From contig CM048852.1 of the NCBI GenBank assembly GCA_026545225.1, positions 10,913,501 through 10,977,500 of the forward strand: a stretch of DNA of 64,000 bases, written 5' to 3'. This DNA comes from Cornus controversa. Lineage: Eukaryota; Streptophyta; Magnoliopsida; Cornales; Cornaceae. A program made the position numbers and the translations under genes. Of this stretch, positions 55,691-64,000 are shown piece by piece; positions within the stretch are counted from its first letter, which is position 1, and every line of letters begins with the position of its first letter. The notes under the pieces are model-generated. The model was not told where the DNA came from and ran no database searches. It worked only from the letters and a program-made list of their open reading frames with translations.

Positions 55691-57227
55691 TGGGTAGTCG
55701 AAGGTGTGGAGGGCCGTCTGGGGCTTGTGCCCCAGCAGCATGCGGGGTGCCCCGCATGCCTCCCCTAGCAGCATACGACGCGCGTCGCATGCCCGATTGG
55801 CCCGTTCCGCAAGTTTGGGCGTTCACCCTACAAGCATGTGCCTCGTCTCACATGCACGCCTCAGCAGCATGCGGCTTGCCTCGCATGGCATGCCATCGGT
55901 GGGGGGTGCATGCGGTGCGTGACGCATGCTTGGGGGTGGATGCCCATGCTTGCAGGCCATCACTTTCAAAACGGTTTCGGTGGACATGCCTATGCATCAT
56001 CATTCGAAGGTGCTTCTCGGTGTTTCAATGGTGTCGGCATGCTCAATATCGGCTGGTTCGGCGGTTAGTTGTCGTGACGCTCAACGGTTGCTCTCGTGTT
56101 GCCCATGCCTTGCTCGGCTTGGCATGGGCCTCACGAGGGCGTCGTCGTGCTTGCCTGTTACCCATGCCTCGCTCGCAGTACTCCCATTCAGACGTGGTCT
56201 CGCTTGGCATGGGTCTCAGGAGGGTATCGTGTGCTTACGTGTTGCTCATGCTCGTCTTGACGGAATCGGATGTGACGGAATCAAATTTTTGTCCGGCATG
56301 CGTCTCACGTGGGCTATTTGGGGGTCTCGGCGGTCTTCCCTCGCACCACCCTGCAGACGGTGTGGTGGCATTGTTGGGACGATGCGGGGTGCCTTCGGTT
56401 GTCGATGCATTGTCATTCGGTGGTGCTTCTCGGTGCTTCAATGGTGTCCCGACATGCTCAATGTTGGGTGGTTCGGCCGTTGGTTGTCGTGACGCTCAAC
56501 GGTTGCTCTCGCGTTGCCCATGCCTTGCTTGGCTTGGCATGGGCCTCACGAGGGCGTCGTCGTGCTTGCCTGTTACCCATGCCTCGCTTGCAGTACTCCC
56601 ATTCAGACGTGGTCTCGCTTGGCATGGGTCTCAGGAGGGCATCGTGTGCTTACGTGTTGCCCATGCTCGTCTTGACGAAATCGAATTTTTGTCGGGCATG
56701 GGTCTCACGTGGGTTACTTGGGCCTCTCGGTGGTCTTCTCTCGTGCCACCCAGCAGATGCAGCGGCGACATTGTCGGGATGATGCGGTGTGCCTTCGATT
56801 GTCGATGCTCGGGTTCTCGGTGTTTTGACATAACTCGTTGCTGTCCTGTCCCTCTCGATGTGTTGAATGATTTCTATCGCGCCAAGCGGTGCTGGCATGG
56901 CCTCGCTCGATGACTGTGGGTTCGGTGGGCACGCGTGCCTCTCGGATCCGCAAATCATTTGGCGCTGCTCATGTGCAGTTGTACGTGTCGGCGTGTGGGT
57001 GGTGTCTGATTTTTGCGGGCTGGTTTGTTCCCTGCTTGTGCAGTGAAGTCAGCCCGTGGATTCCCCTTTAGTTTTACCACGAAGGCATGCTTTTGCCCTC
57101 GGAATCCAGCTTGAGTTCCTGTGATGCATACCTAATGACGGAAATCGATTATCTCACTGTCCCTTTCTCGTTCTGTGCTATCAAGTGGCACGGAGCGAGC
57201 GACAAGGCGCTGCCTGTGATCCATGCT
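55684..57227 (+). ncRNA. 45S pre-rRNA 5' external transcribed spacer (putative)
   Basis: About 1.54 kb, GC-rich, non-coding, rich in gcatg and ctcg motifs, with a 413-bp internal duplication. The 3' end (ggcgctgcctgtgatccatgct) is interrupted by a retrotransposon exactly where the 18S gene should follow. Assignment rests on the promoter, composition and layout, not on a database match. Confidence 0.55.
56001..56810 (+). repeat. 413-bp tandem duplication within the ETS-like region
   Basis: tgcttctcggtg occurs at 56011 and 56424, and the copies share cgtgacgctcaacggttgct, tcagacgtggtctcgcttgg and gtcgatgc. A partial third start (gtcgatgctcgggttctcgg) follows near 56800. Subrepeats of this size are usual in plant ETS. 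Confidence 0.85.
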
Positions 57228-58654
57228 TGATCGGCATCGAATGTTGCGCATTCTAACCTCTTAATTTATATATTTTATTCCCTTAGTGATAGATTATTTT
57301 GTGATTTTACTTTGTTTTAGTATTTTCTGTATTTTCAGGACCTTAATGATTATTTCAGTTAAAACCATGTTTTTGGGCTTTTAAAGATGACATGCAAGAT
57401 GGTTGGATGAAGCGTACATCAAAGGGATCCATTGAACTCCATATTTTAACTCAAATCAGCCCAAGAAAGAGGTCCAAGAGAATTACAACTGCTTAAGAAG
57501 GTTTCGGGCCTGAAGCCCAAATCTGCGCATAATACAGTCTTAATCCCGTTTTGGAAAACGGACCAGAAGTCTTATTTCCGAGCCTCAAATCGACTTAATT
57601 CTCGCGAAATTAAACGAAATTTGATTTTGCACACTTTTGTATTTCACGAAATTTCCGTAAATCGGACTTATAGTGGGTCAAAAGTTGGGCCGAAGTCAGC
57701 AGAAAAAACCCACCTGATTAATGCTGCGGGAAACCCTAATCTATTCCTAATTGGATTAGGACTTTGATGTATTCTCTTGGCTATTAAAGTGACAAATTAG
57801 GGCTGTATTGAGGAAGCTTGGCAACAGTTTTGAAGAGCTTTTGAAATAGAGAATCATCGGAGAACAAGGCGTATCATGAGCGGCTAGTTCAGCCACCAGG
57901 GTTTTGATGTAGCCCTAACTAAACATCACTGGTTTGATTGTTCTAATTATTGGGGATTTTTGTATTCATTCATAGATTGTGTAATTTAGAGGATTCTTAT
58001 TATAGAATTGAGCAATAAAAGTCTTATAAATTCAGTTTCAATGATTTCTTATCTTGTCTTAGATATTTGATTGTTGTTATTGAACTCGTCCCTCTTATTT
58101 TCTGTGATCATGAGAGTGATTATTACACAATGGTTTTCACTGAATATATCATTAAAAGTTTTGATGGATTATGCCTAGAGAAGATGAACCATACTGCACC
58201 CTAGATTAGAGTAGTTAGGCAGATGGCCCATGCCAATCGAAGATAGTCCATGACTTAGCTTTAATCATATGTTATCTTCTTGATGGATGGAGGTGAGCTT
58301 GTAGCCATCGACACCACTTATGCATGATATGATGCCCCATAGTTAGTTCAATTGACCATTGATTGTGAAGTTAGTGGTGAAATCAATTACCCTAGACTTA
58401 TCTTATATTCTCTACACTCCTTAGTTTTTCTTGCTTTTGTTCAATTGCTTCATTAGTTAATTTAGAATTAAAAATCAGAATTTATTTCTTTTAAATTTAA
58501 TTAGAATTAGTCCTAACAATTCAACACAGTCAGACCACAGTCCCTAATGTACGATACCCCTTTCGATAGCCCTATTCTGCAAGGAATTCGTTCTATTGCG
58601 AAGTGTGAAAATTTTTAATTGATATATTTTTGAGTCACACTCACACACGAATCA
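57228..58654 (+). repeat. 5' LTR of Athila-type element B (1427 bp)
   Basis: It starts TGATCGGCATCGAATG and ends cacgaatca. Flanking DNA on the left is the ETS-like ccatgct. The LTR interior shares no long similarity with the LTR of element A except for general layout. Confidence 0.85.
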
Positions 58655-58656
58655 AT

Positions 58657-58677
58657 TTTTGGCGCCGTTGCCAGGGA
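58657..58677 (+). promoter_or_regulatory. Primer binding site, Athila-type element B
   Basis: TTTTGGCGCCGTTGCCAGGG directly after the LTR, one substitution away from the site in element A. Confidence 0.8.
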
Positions 58678-58961
58678 CTGTCTATTTGATTGTTTGGATT
58701 TTTAGAATTAGTTCTAATTGGATTTTTAGTTTAGGAAATTTTTTTTTCTTTTATTTTATTATTTTTATTTTTATTTTATTTGATTATTTTTTTTCCTTTT
58801 TATTTATTTATATTTTCTTTTGTAGTACTAATTAGTTTTATTTTATTTTTTTTGTTTAGAAATTTTATTTTTGTTACTAATCTAAATTTTTTATTTTATT
58901 TTTTCTTTTTCGGTACTTTAATCACCATACCATTGAGCAAGAGGAAGAGAATATTGATATC

Positions 58962-60800
58962 ATGGATGGTGTGCATGGTAATAATGAGGCCACCAATATT
59001 GTGCCTAAAGCTGTTGTGGAAAAAGCGAGATTGATCAGAGACTACTATGTCCCAGAGACTTATAACTCCCCAGCTGATTTTCAATTGCCTAATGTCATTA
59101 CATAGAACTATGAGATCAAGCCCAGTATCATTCATATGTTGCCATCTTATTTTGGGTTGGCTCATGAGGATCCGTACAAGCACTTGGATGAATTTATAGA
59201 AGTTTGCTCATTAACAAAAATTCATAACTTCTCAGAAGATGCTTTTTGGATGCGACTTTTTCCATTCTCTCTAAAGGAGAAGGCCAAGTATTAGTTCAGA
59301 TCTCTACCGGCCAGCTCTATCACTACATGGACTCAATTGCAAAGTGAGTTTTTGAAGAAATATTTTCCGATAGGGAGGACCAATCAATTCAGACGAGCTA
59401 TCACTGGTTTCTCTCAATTTGAGGGAGAACAATTTTTTGAGACATGGGAGAGATTCAAGGACCTTCTTAGGAAGTGTCCTCATCATCAAGTTCCAATGTG
59501 GCAGTTAGTGCAGTGTTTCTATGAAGGGCTAACTGAAGGTAACAGACAGATGGTAGATGCATCATGTGGGGGCACTTTTATGTTAAAAAGTGAAGAGGAA
59601 GATTGGACTTTGTTCGAGAACCTCAGTGACGATTCTTTACAACATGTGTCTTCATCTCATTCAAGCAGACCAACCCATTCAAGGAAGGCAGATAATATTT
59701 TTGAGATTGGTTCTGCAGATGCTATGTCTACCATTGTGGATGCTGTGTCACAGAGAGTGGTGCAACTCATGGCAGCTGATCAAGTTCCTAATCCATCTCC
59801 ATACCCTCTTATATTTGAGACATGTGCTTTTTGCTCAAGTCCTATGCACCATGTGAATAATTGTCCTTCACTTGGGCAGTTTGTAGATCTTCCACAAGAG
59901 CAAGGGGCAGCAATGCAGCCCACTTTTTAACCTCAGAACTATGTGCCTTCACAATTATATCAAGAACAAGTTCTTATGGCACAGAGGTATTCAGCCATTG
60001 AGGACAAGATGACAATTGTCCTAGAAAAACTTGAGAAGCTTGACTCTATTATAGAGATAGTGCAAGCTACTGCAGCAACAGTTCAATCCACAACTCAACT
60101 GATTCATTCTCATTCTCAATCGATTGCCAAATTGGAATCTCAGTTTGGACAACTTGTCAATGCTTTGAGTAGAAGAGAAGAGAGGAAGTTACCAAGTCAA
60201 CCAGTTGCTAACCCAAGAGGGGTTCATGTCCTTAACAATATTTCTTCTTCAAGAAACCCACACCATGAACAATTTCAAGCCATCACCACTTTTAGAAATG
60301 GAGAAATAAGTGACAACAAGGTGGGGGAGAAGAAGCTTGTTGAAGAAGAGGTGCCAAAGAGTCCAAATGTTGAAATTTCTCATGAGCCTAAGGTGAACTT
60401 GAATAATTTTAATGTCATTCAACATCCTCTAGATGAGAGTGATTGTTTCTTCATGGATGGCTTTGATGATTATATTGAAGAAGTTGATCCGGTTGCTCTA
60501 TCACATGATGTTGAGAAGTCTATTGAGGGGGTGAATGATTTACTTGATGTAGTGACCATGAAAAATACTCCACCTTGGAGGATTCTGATTGAGCCATTGC
60601 CTATTCTTTCTAGCACTCCTTCAATGCCATCATTAAAGTCTCCTCCATGGGTAAAATTGAAACATGTTCCGTCAAGGGAGAGAGATGTGTTTTTTGAAGC
60701 CAATGACACCATTCCGGTCACTTTGAGTTCGACACAAGGAGGTGAGGATCATATAGGAGGAACGAAGTTAAATCTCCTCAAGAGATGTGGCATTGGGTGA
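58962..60800 (+). pseudogene. Athila-type gag with three in-frame stop codons
   Basis: One frame runs from MDGVHGNNEATNIVP to the end at 60800, interrupted by TAG 59103-59105, TAG 59292-59294 and TAA 59928-59930, without any frameshift. Recognisable parts are EDPYKHLDEFIEVCSLTKIH, FLKKYFPIGRTNQFRRAITG, WERFKDLLRKCPHHQVPMWQ, MVDASCGGTFMLKSEEEDW, a CAFCSSPMHHVNNC zinc-knuckle-like motif (about 59822-59865), a coiled-coil-like ATVQSTTQLIHSHSQSIAKL and an acidic C-terminal tail. Comparison with element A and the family suggests the stops replaced Gln, Trp and Gln codons. Confidence 0.85.
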
Positions 60801-61079
60801 ACTTTCAATTGAAGTCGATGACTGTCTCCTACGGACGTTAAATTGTAGGATTTGTATGTATTTCTATCCTTTAATTTCTTTAGTTTTCTTTTATTTTTAT
60901 TTTTATTTTTATTTTATTTTATTTTATTTTATTTTTATTTTTAGTTTATGTTTTTCTTTAGTTTCTTTCAATCCTAGTTGCGTTTTAATGTTTTTTCTTT
61001 GAGTTTTTGATGTATAAGTTGCTTCCGAGGGATGTCAAGAGGTGTACCGAGATATTTGGACTCAAAATGGGTGAATAAG

Positions 61080-61290
61080 AGAGGTCTCGGTCGACCCTGG
61101 GCGATGGACCCTCCAAAAATACCCTTCCCGGTCGACCCTTGGTGATAGATACTTAACAGGCTCCAGCAGGGGGGATCGATCGCCCCTTTGAAGGGGGGTC
61201 GATCGCCCCCATTATTTGGCGAAGAGAAGCTCCCAACCAGCTGGGCGATCGATCTCCCAGCCCAAGGGGGATCGATCGCCCAGCCCCCAC
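61080..61290. repeat. Cluster of GATCGATCGCCC palindromic motifs
   Basis: Direct and inverted copies of ggggatcgatcgcccc and ggtcgaccctgg lie within about 210 bp of the non-coding part of element B. It is analogous in style, though not in sequence, to the palindromic cluster in the LTR of element A. Confidence 0.8.
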
Positions 61291-61299
61291 ATGCCCAAC

Positions 61300-63310
61300 T
61301 GATGCAATTTTGCATCTTTAAAGGCCCATTTCATGCCTCCTTGCTCCCACTTGAAAATACATCACTTTGGTGACTCTTTGTGCCTCTCCAACATCAAAAT
61401 ACACTCTCAAAATATTTCATAACACTACTTGATCATCATCATTCATCACTATCATCATCCATTCCAATCTATTTTTCTCCATCCTCATTCAATGATCAAT
61501 TTTCTTAAGTTTCTTCTTCACAAGGAAGTAGACTTTGTTTGAAAAATTGGTTGGATTTCTTTGAGAGGTTTTGTGCTACAAGTTTGAGGGAGGACATTGC
61601 AAATTGATTCTGGACTATTTGGTTGATTTTGATGCAACATTCCGGCCATGACTTAGATGCTTCGGCACCACCTTCTCCTTGATTTTTTTGGAGGTAACTA
61701 TCTTTTGTATTTTTTAGTTTATTTTTATTTTTCTTTTCTTTATTTTATTTTTTATATTGTTTTTTTTCTTTTCTTCATTTAAAAAAATAAAAAAAAAATT
61801 ATTTCATATTTATTTTCACCCATACTATTTCACTTGGCCTTTGGGGTATAGTGGTTTGTTTTGACAGGTTGAAACATCCAAGTTTGGGGGTGTGCTTGCA
61901 TTGCTTTCATACTATTGGTTTGCTATATTTTCTTGCCACTACCTCTCCGGATTCCTGGTAACATCGTTCTTACTCTTCTCTTTACTTTGATTGATAGTAC
62001 ATTGAGGACAATGTACAGTTTAAGTTTGGGGGTGAGGCAATGCCTATTTTTGTGCTTTATTGCATATGGGGGAAATTTGTGTGAAATTCTTTTTGTATTA
62101 GGATTTTATTTTATTTTATTTTCTTAGTTTGTTTTTTATTTTATTTTGTTTTATTTTTAGATAGAATGTTTTGACATCATTCAAGGGATTAATACCTTAT
62201 GTAGGTGCATAACTTGCAATTTTTGAGTATGTTTTAAAATTTTGGAAACTATGGTTTAAAGTAAGTGGTTTTAATCATGATTTGCAATAACATTCTTTGG
62301 AGTGATTAATTTTAGTTTCCTTACATGCACAGACACACTAGCATAATCTTGTGGGGTATAAACCTATGTTTTGAGTTATTGAGTTACATATGCTTGATAT
62401 TAATTAGTATCTCTTGAGAATGAGTACCGATGATATGTTATACTTGACTTCAATGAAAAAAGAAAGAAAAGAAGTGAAGGAAAAAAAAAGAAAAAAAAGG
62501 TGATAAATAAGCAAATCAATTTGATCCTTTTCATGAGTAACCGGGCCTCTATGCCTCAGGAAGCATGGAGTGTTCGCGTCAAAAGTGAAAGGGTGAGAAA
62601 AGATGAGCATTGGTTGTCTTGATTTGTAGCCTGACTGATTCGAGTAATTAGGTCTTTAGGGTATCTTAAAGCCTAGTGCCCTAAAGCCATCTGGTTTGGG
62701 AGCCACTGACTGAAAGCTTGCTACATGGATCTTTCAGAAAGCTTAATAGATCAAGACATTGCACAACCAATAAAGCAATGAAAAAAAAAGGAATGAGAAA
62801 AAATGAAAAGTCATGTATGCATGTTTGGAAGTATGATTTCAATAAGGGGAGCTAGTGAGTTGAAGGGTATGTGCCTTAATATATTCAGAGCTTGGTTATG
62901 TTACATGAGATGATTGCTAGTTCACTTTACACGAGGAGACTAGAGTTGATTATTTTGAGATATGTTGATGTGAATTATGTGTGGGGACCATTGATTTGAA
63001 TTATGGAATTTGAAAGTTTAAAATTATTCTTGAATGCAAGTTTGTAACTATATATTGTAATCTTCTTCTTGAATTAATGTTGGAACAGAATTTTGAATGT
63101 TTGTGGGTAACATTTCTGGAAACCCTCACGAGACTATACTCGTCCACTAGGGGGAACCTAGGGGTTTAAAGGCTTGTTGTATATGCTAAATGCAATCGTT
63201 TCTCCCACGAAAGTGGAGTTGGGTAGTTTAGTTAGTATTTAGTAGTTTCTTTGTTTTAGTTTTGTTTTATTTTATTGCTAAGGGACTAGCAATATGTAAG
63301 TTTGGGGGTG
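61300..63310. other. Non-coding 3' half of Athila-type element B
   Basis: T-rich tracts, aagtttgggggtg-type purine motifs at about 61880, 62020 and 63300, and A/G-rich runs near 62455-62510 and 62775-62815. In full Athila elements a similar untranslated region follows the coding part. No ORF was recognised. Confidence 0.6.
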
Positions 63311-64000
63311 TGATCGGCATCGAATGTTGCACATTCTAACCTCTTAATTTATATATTTTATTCTCTTAGTGATAGATTATTTTGTGATTTTACTTTGTTT
63401 TAGTATTTTCTGTATTTTCAGGACCTTAATGATTATTTCAGTTAAAACCAAGTTTTTGGGCTTTTAAAGATGACATGCAAGATGGTTGGATGAAGCGTAC
63501 ATCAAAGGAATCCATTGAACTCCATATTTTAACTCAAATCAGCCCAAGAAAGAGGTCCAAGAGAATTACAACTGCTTAAGAAGGTTTCGGGCCTGAAGCC
63601 CAAATCTGCGCATAATACAGTCTTAATCCCGTTTTGGAAAACGGACCAGAAGTCTTATTTCCGAGCCTCAAATCGACTTAATTCTCGCGAAAGGTTGAAC
63701 GAAATTTGATTATGCACACTTTTGTATTTCACGAAAATTCCGTAAATCGGACTTCTAGTGGGTCAAAAGTTGGGCCGAAGTCAGCAGAAAAAACCCACCT
63801 GATTAGTGCTGCGGGAAACCCTAATCTATTCCTAATTGGATTAGGACTTTGATGTATTCTCTTGGCTATTAAAGTGAAAAATTAGGGCTGTATTGAGGAA
63901 GCTTGGCAACAGTTTTGAAGAGCTTTTGGAATAGAGAATCATTGGAGAACAAGGCGTATCATGAGCGGCTAGTTCAGCCACCAGGGTTTTGATGTAGCCC
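63311..64000 (+). repeat. 3' LTR of element B (incomplete, window ends inside)
   Basis: It begins tgatcggcatcgaatg and follows the 5' LTR base for base with few changes, to the window end at agccc. Confidence 0.9.

Larger units (their letters stand above)
54351..57227 (+). other. 45S rDNA intergenic spacer fragment (subrepeats, Pol I promoter, 5' ETS)
   Basis: A sharply GC-rich block in AT-rich surroundings. The order fits a plant rDNA spacer: GC-rich subrepeats, an AT-rich duplicated segment, the Pol I core promoter, then a GC-rich transcribed spacer. No 25S sequence is visible on the left, where it joins gag DNA. On the right it stops at ccatgct, where an Athila-type element begins; the 18S gene would be expected just beyond. 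Confidence 0.65.
57228..64000 (+). mobile_element. Young Athila-type gag-only retrotransposon, running off the window
   Basis: 5' LTR 57228-58654, primer site, gag with three stops (58962-60800), about 2.5 kb of non-coding DNA, purine tract gtttgggggtg, and 3' LTR from 63311 to beyond the window. The two LTRs differ at only about a dozen or so positions over the 690 bp that can be compared, so the insertion is recent. No protease, RT or integrase is present, which gives the layout of a TR-GAG type non-autonomous element. Confidence 0.8.

Noticed and set aside
55690..56913. 407-codon open frame, plus overlapping frames of 157-188 codons
   Set aside because: It lies entirely in GC-rich ETS-like DNA with a 413-bp duplication. 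Open frames occur in several phases and on both strands, and the Cys/Arg/Ala-rich translations have no domain.
1..64000. CRISPR arrays, operons, bacterial defence or toxin-antitoxin systems, phage genes
   Set aside because: All regular repeats belong to plant transposons, microsatellites or spacer DNA. No spacer-repeat pattern of uniform short direct repeats and no prokaryotic gene organisation was found.
1..64000. Functional tRNA, 5S rRNA, 18S/25S rRNA or U-snRNA genes
   Set aside because: Only SINE-type A/B boxes and promoter-like motifs were seen; no complete cloverleaf, 5S or snRNA body, and no mature rRNA sequence occurs inside the window.

Overview
The window is nuclear DNA from a flowering plant, probably a eudicot. 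The evidence is a spliced RNA polymerase III subunit gene with GT-AG introns, a calmodulin-like gene of the CML41 type, and a transposon population of plant lineages (Athila-type and Tat/Ogre-like Ty3/gypsy, copia LTRs, TRIMs, L1-type LINEs, SINEs, Helitron, hAT, PIF/Harbinger). Only two host protein genes can be supported. Almost everything else is transposon or transposon debris, much of it nested.

Layout. 25-4257 is a complete but non-autonomous gag-only gypsy element with a perfect 5-bp target duplication. 3938-12630 is a decayed Helitron Rep/helicase (minus strand) between two arms of a ~1.3-kb inverted repeat, with a ~139-bp palindrome at the inner edge of the right arm. 13540-25085 is an L1-type LINE split by a ~10.9-kb composite hAT-like insertion (8-bp duplication AAATATTG). 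Inside that lie an internal duplication, a copia LTR fragment and a tandem TRIM array with four LTRs. 26018-39965 is a POLR3 subunit RPC9 (CRCP) gene: four coding exons, an 8-nt first coding exon, and two introns of 6.6 and 6.8 kb filled with LINEs, a solo LTR, a MITE, a SINE and a TRIM. 41745-42120 is a second TRIM family. 43227-44540 is the CML41-like gene with TATA box and W-box cluster, followed by a long-TIR MITE. 46927-49900 is a PIF/Harbinger element with convergent ORF1 and transposase pseudogenes.

The right end is the most unusual part. An Athila-like element (LTR 51778-53189, then gag) breaks off at about 54,300-54,350 against GC-rich DNA that I interpret as a 45S ribosomal intergenic spacer: GC-rich subrepeats, an AT-rich spacer duplication, a perfect match to the plant Pol I promoter core (TATATAGGGGGG at 55679) and about 1.54 kb of GC-rich 5' ETS-like sequence with a 413-bp duplication. 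It ends at 57227, where a second, young Athila-like gag-only element begins and runs off the window inside its 3' LTR. All three gag stop codons of that element, and the inactivating changes seen in the Harbinger transposase, are transition-type.

No CRISPR, operon or microbial defence system is present. The nearest things to an undescribed system are the rDNA-spacer/retrotransposon mosaic, and the recurrence of snRNA-type promoter pairs (USE plus TATA at Pol III-like spacing) in the LTRs of two unrelated TRIM families.
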